Shown here: positions 42,958 through 53,884 of the stretch, in pieces
Layout: every line of letters starts with the position of its first letter
How positions within the stretch are numbered: the stretch's first letter is position 1
Origin: Agapetus fuscipes
Lineage: Eukaryota > Arthropoda > Insecta > Trichoptera > Glossosomatidae
Reading direction: 5' to 3'
NCBI GenBank assembly: GCA_951799405.1
Contig: OX637354.1
Location: 3,658,001 to 3,722,000, forward strand
Length of the DNA stretch: 64,000 nucleotides
Notes under the pieces: model-generated
Database searches by the model: none
Seen by the model: only the letters and a program-made list of their open reading frames with translations
What the model was told of the DNA's origin: nothing
Made by a program: the position numbers and the translations under genes

Positions 42958-43283
42958 TATCTTGGTAGAGTGCTTGCATTCCATGCCGAAAGCTCGGGTT
43001 CGAATCCCACCGAGGGTGTCAGAAATGATTTCCCGTTTCGGTGTTTATTTCAAACCCCAAAGTAAAATACCGGCAAGGTTTACTCAGCCTTCACAAGAAA
43101 TGAGTACCAGCACTCTCGGGAGCTGGGAAACCTCCACTTCAACTGAAGTGGTTGGCGTAAGGCCGGCCCCCTTACCTGTAAAAATAAATAGGTTCAACTC
43201 GCCACATGCGACCCCTTCGGGGATAACGCGGCAAGAAGTTACACTATATGTGTAGCTTAGTTGCGTTTGCGTTTTTGCGTTTG
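42958..43283 (+). repeat. SINE-A, near full length
   Basis: The head lacks its first ~15 bases (starts TTGGTAGAGTGCTTGC). B box GGGTTCGAATCCCACC. Body through CCGGCCCCCTTACC to GTGTAGCTTAGTTGCG. Confidence 0.85.
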
Positions 43284-43593
43284 GACCATTGTCACATAGA
43301 AGAAAGACGTTTAACCGCCGAGAAAAAAACGATCTTTAAATTTGTGGTGAGTATATAATTTTACAGAATTGCGGTTTTTGAAAAAACAACTATATTATGT
43401 ATATTTTAATTAAAAGTATGTTTCAATAAAAGGTTTTAATAATAATAATATATTTCAATATGGTCTTCTAGTTGTGACCTACGAACTTATCGTATTTTTT
43501 ATAAGTGCGGGATATAAAAGCTTTCTTACATTTCTAAAATTCAACTTGGAATACTTGAATAACATTTTTTAATTTGGAACTTTTGTCTAGGCC
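43284..43593. other. AT-rich, nothing recognised
   Basis: No supported feature. Confidence 0.4.
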
Positions 43594-44145
43594 AGGGGTC
43601 GGCAACCTTTTGAGTCGGAAGAGCCAAAAATTACAATTTACAAATTTCAAAGCTTTTCCTTGACTTATAGGTTGGTATGAGGCTGACCACCCATACTGTA
43701 AAAAATGGTTCACTTTGCCAATGTCGCCCCTGTTTCAGGGAAGGTCGGCAAGAGTTGCAGGGCTTATGTTCATTTAAGATTGGGTTTTTATATTGTAGTT
43801 CCACATGCGGTATGTGTGAGCGCGAAATTATGCGTGTCTGCTTATGGGAATGCATTTGATGTGAATCTCAAATGATACATATCTTATTTTGGATTTGGAT
43901 TTGTAAAGAGCCACAAATGTTTTTTTGCCAACAATAAATAGCGTCGATGGGGCGGGGGGAGGGTGAAAAGCGAGTACAAGTAGCGGAGAGATCGTTAATC
44001 GATTCAGAACGATTTAGTTTTTTTCGATCAGAAGTATAATTCTGTGTTTTTTTTATATTTGCGTATGAAGCTAAAGAGCCGTAACTTCACACCCAAAGAG
44101 CCGCATGTGGCTGGTGAGCCGCAGGTTGCTTACCCCTAACCAAAC
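43594..44145. mobile_element. hAT-like element with REP-V insert
   Basis: Left end CAGGGGTCGGCAACCTTTTG and right end GAGCCGCAGGTTGCTTACCC match the common hAT terminus (CAGGGGT.GGCAACC). AAGAGCC-rich interior. REP-V occupies 43658-43895. No clean 8-bp duplication remains. Confidence 0.65.
43658..43895 (+). repeat. REP-V inside hAT-like element
   Basis: Starts TTCCTTGACTTATAGGTTGG and ends ATCTTATTTTGGATTTGG, an altered tail. Confidence 0.85.
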
Positions 44146-44173
44146 CGATATCGATCCACCATATTTGTAAAAA

Positions 44174-45433
44174 GTCCGGTCTATAGCTTAGTTGGTAGAG
44201 TAACTGCATTCCATGCCGAGATCTCGAGTTAGAATCCCACTGAAGTTGTCAGAAATTATTTCTCGTTTCAGTGTTTATTTCTAACCCAAAATAAAATACC
44301 GGCAAGGCTTACTCAGCCTTCATAAGAAATGAGTGTCAAGCCACTCAGGAGCTGAATAACATCCATTTCAAGTTGGCGTAAAGTAAAAGTTACTGGGTTG
44401 TTCATTTTAGATTTGGATTTTAAATTATGAGTGGGTACACATGCAGCATTTGTAAGCGTGAACTTACATGTGTCTACTTGTGAGCATGCATTTTATATGA
44501 ATCTTTAATGTAAATGTATATTTGCAACAAAGATTATGTATTGTAGTTGAATATAATGGTCGTCTTCTATTGGGTGGTTTCGAAATTTACCGACCTCGTT
44601 GCTGAAATATCGAGAATTGAGAACCACTGTTTATTTGATCACCATCAAACTTCACAGGATTCGTTCTAAGAATATGTTACATGTTTCCTGAAAATTTCGT
44701 CAAAATCGGATGAGCGGTTTATGAGTCTATAGGGGACATACATACATACATACATACATACATACATACATACAAACATCCTTCTTTATAGATATAGATA
44801 GATAGATTGCATTCCATGCCGAGATCTCGAGTTAGAATCCCACCGAAGTTGTCAGAAATTATTTCCCGTTTCAGTGTTTATTTTAAACCCAAATAAAATA
44901 CCGGCAAGTCTTACTCAGCCTTCATAAGAAATGAGTGTCAATCCACTCAGGAGCTGAATAACATCCATTTCAAGTTGGCGTAAAGTAAAAGTTACTGGGT
45001 TGTTCATTTTAGATTTGGATTTTAAATTATGAGTGGGTACACATGCAGCATTTGTAAGCGTGAACTTACATGTGTCTACTTGTGAGCATGCATTTTATAT
45101 GAATCTTTAATGTAAATGTATATTTGCAACAAAGATTATGTATTGTAGTTGAATATAATGGTCGTCTTCTATTGGGTGGTTTCGAAATTTACCGACCTCG
45201 TTGCTGAAATATCGAGAATTGAGAACCACTGTTTATTTGATCACCATCAAACTTCACAGGATTCGTTCTAAGAATATGTTACATGTTTCCTGAAAATTTC
45301 GTCAAAATCGGATGAGCGGTTTATGAGTCTATAGGGGACATACATACATACATACATACATACATACATACATACATACATACATACATACATACATACA
45401 TACATACATACATCCTTCTTTATAGATATAGAT
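44174..45433 (+). repeat. 603-bp tandem duplication of a composite repeat
   Basis: GCATTCCATGCCGAGATCTC starts at 44206 and again at 44809. Each copy holds a SINE-A 5' part, a REP-V 3' part (GAGTGGGTACACATGCAGCA) and a LINE-like 3' end (CGTCAAAATCGGATGAGCGG, then CATA repeats and CCTTCTTTATAGATATAGAT). The copies are almost identical outside the CATA run, which is much longer in the second. Confidence 0.9.
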
Positions 45434-45510
45434 TTTACTTTTTATTTTCTATTAAATGAGTTGGAAAGAAACAAAGGCGTCAATCGAGGGTTGTTTTCAG
45501 AAATCATACA

Positions 45511-45765
45511 AATATATCGCCACCTTAACGGTAAAACTGAATAGGTGCTGATTCACTGACCTGAGAAATCATGGATAAAACATTTTCTTGGGTGTAACTC
45601 CTCACAGTAAGTGAACTAATTAAAAGGAAGTGTCCTTGAAAAACTTCTAAACTACAGGATTTTCACATTTTTAGTGTTTTCTCTCGTAGAAAATAGAAAA
45701 AAAGCATTTATCTGAGAGACTTATATTGGCTTAATATGTCACTTATTCAGTTTTACCTTTGACGT
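45511..45765. mobile_element. MITE-3, full length
   Basis: ATATCGCCACCTTAACGGTA at the left and TTCAGTTTTACCTTTGACG at the right. All internal blocks are present. Confidence 0.8.
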
Positions 45766-45773
45766 ATCAATAT

Positions 45774-46035
45774 GGTAGGTCGTGGGTTTGAATCCCTACG
45801 AAGCATAAAAAGTAAACCATTTATATTTTTAAACATGTTCTTCGCTGGACTGAAAAATACAAATAAATTTATCAATAACCGGTCACCAAAGGTCCATCCA
45901 GCCTTGCAGCAACTGAGTCTTGCATGAAAATTGGTGATTTCTTTAGCGACGACCAAGCTGTCAGAGGGCTTTTGAGATGCGATTCACACATAAACAGCGT
46001 ACACAAATAAATCATAGTAATATTATTATCAGTAG
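45774..46035 (+). repeat. SINE-B, head truncated
   Basis: From GGTCGTGGGTTTGAATCCC (B box) to AAATCATAGTAATATTATT. Confidence 0.75.
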
Positions 46036-46544
46036 CGGTGCGTCATTAGGGGACGAAGGGGATTATCCCTATGTATGAAATAGGAAAAATAAGTACCTAT
46101 CCACTAAAATAAAAAAATAAAATAGGTAGCTAATTTAGGAGAAAACATCTCGTTTTCTTTAGAATCTTGTTGAATGAAATATTTTTAAGTAATCAAATGC
46201 CAGTTATTATTGATTGCGTACAGTTTCGCCTATGTTGATACTGTTCTGATTTCGTATAATTGTGTTGTGATTTCTATTTTTGTTTATAAATGCCGTGATT
46301 TAATATCTGTAAGAAATGTAGAAAAAGTAGTTGGTAAGAGGCGAGGACCTGCACAGTGCCCAGCCTGGTGATATGTATGTAGTGTCTGTGCCTGTGTGCT
46401 GTATGGTGGTGACCAGGTGCGGGCTGTGCCCTGGTGGAGTGCATGGCCAGGTGAGCACCAGACTATCTTACAAGGTCATCCCCTCTCTCAGGATTTAGCT
46501 AGAGCCGCTACTGATTATTATTATAGTCAAAAATATATCTATAA
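46036..46544. other. Nothing recognised
   Basis: No gene or known repeat. Confidence 0.4.
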
Positions 46545-47090
46545 GCTTTCATGGGTTTCACAGTTAAATGCAGCTTTTCCCTATCTTCTACGAGAGAAAA
46601 CACCAAGTGTGAAAATCCTGTAGTTCAGAAGTTTGTCATGAGCACTTCCTTATAATGAGTTCACTTACTATGAGAAGTTACACACAATAAAATGTCCAAT
46701 CCACGATCGCTCAAATCAGTGAATCAGTTGGTACTTGACAATTATATTAATTTTTAAAACTGAACCAATTTCAAAACTTAATTTAAATAGGATATTAACG
46801 AACCGTTTAGAGAGAACTTACATCATTCTCCACGTTTCGTCAGCGACGTAGCCGACGTCTTCAGGAGAACATGCTTCTCTCTGCACGACGACTGAGGATG
46901 AACAGAAGACGTCGGCTACGTCGCTGACGAAACGTCGAGAATGATGTAAGTTCTCTCTAAACGGTTCGTTAATATCCGATAATTTGTTCAGTTTTAAAAA
47001 TTTTATATAATTGTCAAAATGTCAAACGACCGTAATTCTAACTTAAACCAGTAGGTACCTACTTATTCCATTTTACCTTTAACATGGAAA
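46545..47090. mobile_element. MITE-3 split by a foldback element
   Basis: CATGGGTTTCACAGTTAAAT to AATCAGTGAATCAGT (46545-46730), then the foldback, then the terminal part TTATTCCATTTTACCTTTAA (47064-47083). Confidence 0.7.
46735..47025. mobile_element. Foldback element with paired hammerhead-like cores
   Basis: Arms of 110-130 bp: the left holds TTTTTAAAACTGAAC, ATTAACGAACCGTTTAGAGA and a minus-strand core (46832-46864). The right holds the same blocks inverted with a + core (46913-46935). Between them is a 45-bp spacer with GCACGACGACTGAGGATGAA. Confidence 0.8.
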
Positions 47091-47363
47091 TCTTTATATT
47101 TTTCTCTCTGAGTTGGGCCCTGCTTCCCCTAGATGCGGCCGCGGTATGTGTGACGGTGTTCTCCAGAACAAATATTGTATCGATTCAGTTCTAGGTTTAA
47201 TTGCGTTCCTTCTCCTCTTATCTGGCCGTGGGAACGCGAGGAGGAGGCCCACGCCCAGGAGGGGAGCGGGCAGGGAGGCCCGTGCTCTGGAGGGACTGGC
47301 TGGCAAACGTAACAGACAACTTTGCGTCATCCTTACACCAAAATATCATCAAAATTACTAGAA

Positions 47364-47690
47364 TAAACGCAACTAAGCTACACATATAGTGTAACTTTTT
47401 GCCGCGTTATCCCCGAAGGGGTCGCATGTGGCGAGTTGAACCTATTTATTTTTACAGGTAAGGGGGCCGGCCTTACGCCAACCACTTCAGTTGAAGTGGA
47501 GGTTTCCCAGCTCCCGAGAGTGCTGGTACTCATTTCTTGTGAAGGCTGAGTAAACCTTGCCGGTATTTTATTTTAGGGTTTGAAATAAACACCGAAACGG
47601 GAAATCATTTCTGACACCCTCGGTGGGATTCGAACCCGAGCTTTCGGCATGGAATGCAAGCACTCTACCACCTGAGCTATCGACCGGCAG
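47364..47690 (-). repeat. SINE-A, full length, close to consensus
   Basis: From AAACGCAACTAAGCTACACA to the head complement ACCACCTGAGCTATCGACCG. Good reference copy for the family. Confidence 0.9.
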
Positions 47691-48265
47691 AATGATGGTT
47701 GATATATGTTGCAAGAATACATAGATGGATATTATGTCGTGGTAGACGAAAACCCAGAGAGGTATGGATGAATCAAATTTCTGATACAGCGAATGAAAGT
47801 GGTCCGGTCGATAGCTCAGTTGGTAGAGTGCTTGCATTCCATGCCGTGAGCTCGGGTTCGAATCCCACCGAGGGTGTCGGAAATGATTTCCCGTTTCGGT
47901 GTTTATATCAAAACCCCAAAATAAAATACTCAGCCTTGACAAGAAATAAGTACCAGCCCTTTCGGGAGCTGGGAAAACTCCCACTTCAACTGAAGTGGTT
48001 TGCGTAAGGCCGACCCCCTTAGCTGTACAAATAAATAGGTTCGACTCGCCACATGCGACCCCTTCGGAGATAACGCGGCAAGAAGTTACACTATATGTGT
48101 AGCTTAGTTGCGTTTTTTTTTTAATGGGATATTCAAAGTAATAATAAAAGGGGAGCGTGTATGAAAAAGGTTATGACTCTGGATGAAATGAAAGTAGTAG
48201 GTATGTATGGAGAGAAAAAATGGCAGCAAACCTGTAACTGTAACTGTAACTGTAACTCTGCCGCC
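47691..48265 (+). mobile_element. Non-LTR RT 3' fragment split by SINE-A
   Basis: CGTGGTAGACGAAAACCCAG to ACAGCGAATGAA (47740-47797), SINE-A (47804-48122), then AATGGGATATTCAAAG to TGGCAGCAAACC and a CTGTAACTGTAACTGTAAC tail (48236-48257). The tail is shared with the opposite-strand copy that follows. Confidence 0.8.
47804..48122 (+). repeat. SINE-A, full length, inserted in RT
   Basis: Head CCGGTCGATAGCTCAGTTGG and B box GGGTTCGAATCCCACC. It ends TTAGTTGCG plus T-run. AATG on both sides of the insertion fits a short target duplication. Confidence 0.9.
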
Positions 48266-49462
48266 ATTCCGCTAGGGGTGGCCAGAGCCTCTGCAGAGTT
48301 GCCTCCATTTTTTCCTATCCTTACATACCTCTTTCAATTCATTCATATCCATCACCTTTTTCATGCATTTTCTTCTTTTACGCTCACTTTGTATATCCCA
48401 TTCTTTCACAATCTCCTCAATCTGATCACTCCATACTTTTCTCGGTCGTCCCTTCCCTCTTTTTCCTTTCACACTTTCTTTGTATACATACTTTGTCAGT
48501 CTATCATCATTCATTCTTTCCACATGCCCAAACCATCTCATCACATTCTTTTGTACCTTAACTTTCACATCCTCTTTCAAATTACATTCTTTTTTTACCC
48601 ATTCATTCCTAACTCTAGCCCTCAGAGTTTTTCCTGTCATGCTTCTCAAATGCTTCATTTCCACCGTACATACTTTACTCATTTCGCTATCGTTCACTGT
48701 CCATGCTTCACTTCCATACATCAAAGTCGGTAACAATATGCCATTGTGTACCGCCATTCTCAGATCCATCGTCAATCGCTTGTTCTTTGCTATTCTTCCT
48801 ATTGCACCGACCACTTGCTTTCCCTTGCACACCCTATTCTCAAGTTCTCTTGTCATCTTTCCATTCTTCTCAAACATACTTCCCAAGTATCTAAATTCAT
48901 CCACAATTTCAACTTTCGTACCACTCAACATAAACGTGCATTCTTCATTTTCATCCGTTCTGTCAAAAATCAGTACTTTCGTCTTACTTGCATTAATTTT
49001 CAACTTGTTCACACACAGAGCATGGTTCAGACTAGAGAGCATTGCCTGAAGTTCTGCTGCTGAATCAGCAATTAATACTGCATCATCAGCATAAAGCAGA
49101 ACTCCGACTTTTCTCTCTCCAATCTGTATGCCATGCCCTTCCAGATTCGCTTGTTTAACACAATGATCCATAATTATATTGAATAACCATGGGCTCATTA
49201 TGCAACCCTGTCTCACACCCTTGTACACATTAAAATACTCGCTGTATTCTCCATCCACCCTGACACACGCCCTGCTATTTAGATAGATGGCGCGTATCGC
49301 GTTCAGAAGTGCTTTGTTCACACCATACCTCTCAAGCACACACCACATCATACTTCTATCCACCGAGTCGAAGGCTTTCTCAAGATCTACGAAAGCTGCG
49401 TAGACCTTTTTATTTACGGCCAGCTGTTTTTCGACTATCTGTCGAAGCGTAATGTTGGCGGC
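48246..49462 (-). mobile_element. Non-LTR retrotransposon reverse transcriptase, open frame
   Basis: Encodes about 390 uninterrupted residues in the minus frame. From the 5' side: RQIVEKQLAVNKKVYAAFV, motif A FVDLEKAFDSV (catalytic Asp), LNSRACVRVDG, motif B GVRQGCIMSPWLFN, motif C VGVLLYADDAV (catalytic Asp pair), FRYLGSMFEKNG, YGSEAW, RWFGHVERM, GKRGKGRPRKVWSDQIEEIV and a CKDRKKW..LCRGSGHP end, stop near 48272. The polymerase catalytic residues are present, but the endonuclease and first RT motifs are missing, so it is a 5'-truncated copy. It shares its lineage with 37307-38269 but is a different subfamily. Confidence 0.9.
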
Positions 49463-49524
49463 TTTTTCTCATATAATTTTGTGTTTTCAATATACCTTTT
49501 GACGTATTTTTTGTGTAGCATTTT

Positions 49525-49580
49525 AAACATTTTTTACAGTATGGGTGGTCAGCCTCATGCCGACTCACGAGTTAAGGAAT
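49525..49580 (-). repeat. REP-V 5' end only
   Basis: TTTTTTACAGTATGGGTGG to ACGAGTTAAGGAA. Confidence 0.7.
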
Positions 49581-49636
49581 TTCATTGGTATCTTCTATGA
49601 AATTCTTGTATTAGATTAGCTTAGGTATCACGTTTG

Positions 49637-49720
49637 TCCGGTCGGTAGCTCAGTTGGTAGAGTGCTTGCATCCCATGCCGAGAGCTCGGGTTTCAAATCC
49701 CACCGAGGGTGTCGGAAATG
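49637..49720 (+). repeat. SINE-A head only, followed by poly(A)
   Basis: CCGGTCGGTAGCTCAGTTGG to CCACCGAGGGTGTCGG, then AAATGAAAAAAAAAA. Unlike other copies the body is absent. Confidence 0.8.
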
Positions 49721-49744
49721 AAAAAAAAAATTGAGTTGATGGGA

Positions 49745-49900
49745 AAAATCACACATAATTTTGATTTTTAATACTACAGAATTTTCACAATTTTTTTAGT
49801 GTTTTCTCTCGTAGAAAATCTAAAACAGGTGCATTTATCTGTGAAACCTATGTTATCTTAATACGTCACTTATTCAGTTTTACCTTTAAGGTATGGAAAT
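49745..49900. mobile_element. MITE-3, partial
   Basis: ACTACAGAATTTTCACAA to TTCAGTTTTACCTTTAAGG. Confidence 0.7.
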
Positions 49901-50094
49901 AATTATTTGAATTTCTCGGCTCTTATTTCCTTTTATATCAGCGCTTTTTGATATGTCTTGACCACATCCAGTGGGGCAGAGTCACAGCAACAGTTTTCTC
50001 ACCCACCCACAGCCTCCCACTTAACCAATAGGCGATGCTTGTTTACACGGCCGCTCGTTACAGCGATCACTGGCACGTGACGTCACTACCCACT

Positions 50095-50215
50095 AAAACA
50101 CATACCGGCGCATGGTGCATCCCCACATCAAAGGAATCCCTGCAGCAGCGAGCCCGGGACCGCCAGCATTGCACGTAGCGGCGCTAACCACTAAGCTACG
50201 CGACCAGAGCTCGCA
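50095..50215 (-). repeat. tRNA-like head, unassigned family
   Basis: On the minus strand: CTGGTCGCGTAGCTTAGTGG (A box), TTAGCGCCGCTACGTGCAAT and CCCGGGCTCGCTG, an altered B box. It resembles a tRNA-derived head but is a single copy in this window. Confidence 0.5.
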
Positions 50216-50284
50216 TAGCCACCAAACAGGAGTTGGAACACGCATAAAAAGTGCTTTGATTAGAAAAGGCCGGTAATCCAAACA

Positions 50285-51110
50285 ATATTGTAAAGGCAGT
50301 GCCTTGTTGTGCTAGAAATTTGTCTGTGTTGGTTTCCATCCTCTTGTAAAGACAGCGCCTTGTTGCGCTAGACATTTGTCTGTGTTGGTTGCCATCCTCT
50401 TGTAAAGACAGTGCCTTGTTGTGCTAGACATTTGTCTGTGTTGGTTGCCATCCTCTTGTAAAGACAGTGCCTTGTTGTGCTAGACATTTGTCTGTGTTGG
50501 TTGCCATCCTCTTGTAAAGGCAATACCTTGTTGTACTTACTTGACATTTGTCTCTACTGGTCACCATCCTCTTGTAAAGGCAGCGCCTTGTTGTACTAGC
50601 CATTTGTCTCTACTGGTCACCATCCTCTTGTAAAGGCAGCGTCTTGCTGTACTAGACATTAATTGTGTGTGTTGGTTGCCATCTTCTTGTAAAGATAGTG
50701 CCTTGTTAAGCTAGACATCTGTCTCTGTTGGTTGCCATCCTCTTGTAAAGGCAGTGCCTTGTTGTTCTAGACATTTGTCTGTGTTGGTTGCCATCCTCTT
50801 GTAAAGGCAATACCTTGTTGTACTTACTTGACATTTGTCTCTACTGGTCACCATCCTCTTGTAAAGTCAACGTTTTGTGGTGCCAGACATTTGTCTCTAC
50901 CTGGTCGCCATCCTCTTGCATGGGCAGTGCTTTGATGTACTTGACAATTTGCTGGTTGCTATCGTTTTGTAAAGGCAGTGCCTTGTTATGCTAGCCATCT
51001 GTCTGTTGGTTGCCATCTTCTTGTAAAGGAAGTGCCTTATTGTGCTTTACATTTGTCTTTGATGATCACAATACTTTTGTAAAGGCAATACCTCGTTATA
51101 TCTTTTCGTT
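50285..51110. repeat. 56-bp minisatellite, second array
   Basis: About 14 units of TTGTAAAGRCAGTGCCTTGT, then GCTAGACATTTGTCTGTG, then TTGGTTGCCATCCTC. Variants with CTACTGGTCACCATCC alternate, suggesting higher-order duplication. It has the same unit as 28787-29430. Confidence 0.9.
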
Positions 51111-51177
51111 TCTGCTGGTAGAAGACTCTAATTTCTCGAGTAAACCTTTCAAGTAGAAAGGTAGGAACTATTTAGCC

Positions 51178-51275
51178 TTGTGGAAGATCATTTCTGACAC
51201 CCGCGGTTGTTTCCGAACCTAAGCCTTCTCGCTTCAGACGCAAGCATTCTACAAGTTGCGCTATCGACCGTCACT
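51178..51275 (-). repeat. SINE-A head, diverged
   Basis: GATCATTTCTGACACCCGCG to the complement CGCTATCGACCG. Confidence 0.6.
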
Positions 51276-51544
51276 TTAATGGGTAATCTAATACGCGGTA
51301 TATTTAGTTACGGTTTTTGTGGCTGTCTCACACGGGGCGAGTGGCGGCGCAAGTAGCTAGCCGACTTGCCGGCCCACTGTCCTGATTTATCGACTTCTAA
51401 TTGCCCGCCGCGTCGCCGCCAATTATTTTTGATATATCGGCATTAGTCGCACTCGGGGGACAGAACAGTCGGCGCCTCACACCAGGACCAGTGAGGGAAC
51501 TAAGTAAATAATATCTTGAAAAAGAGTTTTAGGCTTACACGGAC

Positions 51545-51660
51545 GGCTGATGATGCTGGAGAAATGTTTTCCGGGCTCCGTTGCCGTGGTCTATGGGAGC
51601 TGGAGCTTTAGGTCCATGTCTACGATGGGCTTCTTCAGCGTGAAAGTCATTCATCATTGC
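51545..51660. repeat. Relative of the 9.4 kb element with hammerhead-like motif
   Basis: TTGCCGTGGTCTATGGGAGC matches 9371. The minus strand at 51607-51638 reads CTGAAGAA, hairpin GCCCATCGTAGACATGGACC, then TAAAGC, so the GAAA block is broken. Confidence 0.45.
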
Positions 51661-51661
51661 A

Positions 51662-51950
51662 TTGGTATTCATCATTGCACCTTTTTTCCCTATTTTCTAT
51701 GTGAGAAAACACAAAACAAAAATGAAAACCCTATAGTTTAGAAGTTTGTCATGATTATTTCTTACTATTTTTTATTTATTTATTAAGCAAACATACCGTT
51801 ATACATGTATTATATTTCAATAAAAACATAATTATGACAATTAAAGAACCAGCAAATATTTACAATGAGAAGTTAAATCTTATAAATTTTTGTACCTATT
51901 CATTATTTCTCAAATCAGCAATTATTCAGTTGTACCTTTAAGGTGGCGAT
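51662..51950. mobile_element. MITE-3 with an internal AT-rich insert
   Basis: TTTTTTCCCTATTTTCTATG to CATGATTATTTCTTAC, an unrelated ~90-bp AT-rich block (51765-51855), then TTCAGTTGTACCTTTAAGGT. Confidence 0.65.
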
Positions 51951-52166
51951 TTGTTAATTTGTATCATTTCATTTTTGCTTTAAAATTAGAAAAATCACTG
52001 ATTAACATGCTTAATTGAAAAAAAAACTAACAAACTCCACCATTTTAAATATAGTGTAAATTTTAGGATAATATGTAGACGTTTTAACGAAAGCCCTTGC
52101 GAAAAACGAGGAAATTCCCCCGTTTTTCCACATTTCAAGTGGCATGATTGTCGTGTGACCAGGCCC

Positions 52167-52268
52167 CTAACCTGTAAAAATAAATAGGCTCCACTCGCCA
52201 CATGCGGAAACCTTCGGGGATAACGCAGGCAAGAAGCAGCTACACTATATGTGTAGCTTAGTTGCGTC
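52167..52268 (+). repeat. SINE-A 3' end
   Basis: AACCTGTAAAAATAAATAGG to GTGTAGCTTAGTTGCG. Confidence 0.8.
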
Positions 52269-52599
52269 TATTTTTTTAATGCGCGTGAATATTTTTATTT
52301 ACTCGGTTACTGCACTGCGCATATTTTGTGGAGCAGTTATTAGGCAAGCGCGATCCTGATTTCCTTTAATATCTCATCAAAGGAGTTAGAAGAATCGCGA
52401 CTCATTTAAACCAGCGCCGCTTCTCAAACTTTACACACAGACTTAACTGCTTCATCTTTGTTGTGTCTGTTGTGAGCAAAATAAGTCTATCTTGATTTGA
52501 AGAAAAGGGCACATCAAAACGTCTTGGGTTTTTCTTTCATTTAAGTGATCAACTAAAAATCATAGAAATTTATTGTTTTGGCCTACATCTACAGGTAAT
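52269..52599. other. Nothing recognised
   Basis: No supported feature. Confidence 0.4.
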
Positions 52600-52775
52600 T
52601 TGTAGTATAATTTCCACAAGCAGACTCGTGTAAGTTCGCGCATAAACATGCCGCATGTGAACTCACAACATAAACCCCGAAATCTCAAATGAACCATGCA
52701 ACTCTGCAACCTGAAACGGGAGTAACATTTAGAAAGTGAATCATATCTCACAGTAACGATGATCAGTCATGTATG
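52600..52775 (-). repeat. REP-V, diverged
   Basis: CCACAAGCAGACTCGTGTAA to CTCACAGTAACGATGATCAG. Both ends are poorly kept. Confidence 0.6.
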
Positions 52776-52876
52776 TAGGTACCATTTAAAGTCAATTTAT
52801 ATTATTTCGAAATACGTTTCATATACCAATTGAAAAAATATGCAAGGTTATAATAAATACCAAGGAAATAAAAAGA

Positions 52877-53232
52877 GCCGGTCGATAGCTCAGTTGGTAG
52901 AGTGCTTGCATTTCATGCCGAGAGCTCAGGCTCGAATCCAACCGAGGGTATCAGAAATTTCCCGTTTCGGTGTTTATTTCAAACTCACAATAAAATACCG
53001 GCAAGGTTTACTCAGCCCACACAAGAAATTAGTACCAGCCCCTTCGCAACTAAGCTTCACATATAGTGTAACTTCTTGCCTGCGTTATCCTCGAAGGGGA
53101 CGCATGTGGCGATTTGGGACCTAATTAATTTTTACGGATAAAGAGGCAGCCTCACACCAACTCTTACTTGTAAAAATAAATAGATTCCACTCGCCACATG
53201 CGACACTTTCGGGGAAAACGCGACGAAGAGTT
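52877..53232. repeat. SINE-A pieces in alternating orientation
   Basis: A + head and body (52877-53045, to CAGCCCCTTCG) is followed by a minus-strand 3' half (53046-53160, CAACTAAGCTTCACATATAG), then a + 3' end (53163-53232). This suggests insertion of one copy in another. Confidence 0.75.
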
Positions 53233-53234
53233 AC

Positions 53235-53525
53235 GGCTGACCACAAATGCTGTAAAAAATGGTTCACTTGGCCGATGTTACCCCTGTTTCAGGGAAGGAC
53301 GGCAAGAGTTACAGGATGTATGTTCACTTGAGATTTGGGATTTTATGCTGTAGGTTCACATGCGGCATGTTTAAGCGCGAAGTTATATGTGTCTGCTTGT
53401 GAAAATGCACAAAATGTGTAACATATCTTTGCAACTTAGATTAGATGGCTGGCCTTACGACAGTCACTTCAGTTAAAGTGTGGGTTTCCCAGCTCCCAAG
53501 GGAGCTGGTACTCATTTTTTCAGAT
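53235..53525. repeat. REP-V followed by SINE-A fragment
   Basis: REP-V + (53235-53446, ending AACTTAGATTAGATGG), then a minus-strand SINE-A piece (GGCCTTACGACAGTCACTTC to GAGCTGGTACTCATTTTTTC). Confidence 0.75.
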
Positions 53526-53743
53526 TAGATGAGATTAGGCACACAAAAAAACATATTATTTCTAAGTATTTTTCTATCCACTCCTGGACGTTGACCTCTG
53601 TTATGTTATTTTAAATAACATATAAAAAACAATCTCCAAGTGTACAGTGTGTTTTGTGGGCCGAACGGAGCCGAACGGTCACGGAAGCGGCCGAACTGCG
53701 CCGTGTGATCTGATCGGGCCGTCGGTCATCAGTTCCCGGCAAG

Positions 53744-53884
53744 ATGTCAACGGATTATGACGTCGGCGACCAAGCACCAAGCGGTGCAAGAGGGGGCATT
53801 ACAATGGAGCTCCCTCCTCCCCATCTACTTGGATTTCCTGCCAGCAAGGCACCCGCCTTGTGGACCAGAGGCATAGGAGACTAA
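53744..53884 (+). pseudogene. Possible retrotransposon gag start, broken by insertion
   Basis: An ATG in a GC-rich context (CGGCAAGATGTCAACGG) opens a 46-residue frame containing MELPPPHLLGFPASKAPALW, then TRGIGD. A PPP..LGFP...AP..W start is common in Ty3/gypsy-type gag proteins, so this may be a retroelement ORF. The stop codon is made at the junction with the TIR element at 53885. GC-rich sequence resumes on the far side at 55044. It could instead be a host gene fragment. The call is weak. Confidence 0.3.

Noticed and set aside
47113..47389. GC-rich frames with Arg/Gly-rich peptides
   Set aside because: Composition alone can explain them. No motif was firm enough for a call.
48161..49063. 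Three + strand frames of 100-190 residues
   Set aside because: Antisense of the minus-strand RT, with no recognisable domains.
28787..51110. Evenly spaced repeats as a CRISPR array
   Set aside because: Units are contiguous tandem copies without unique spacers, in an animal genome.
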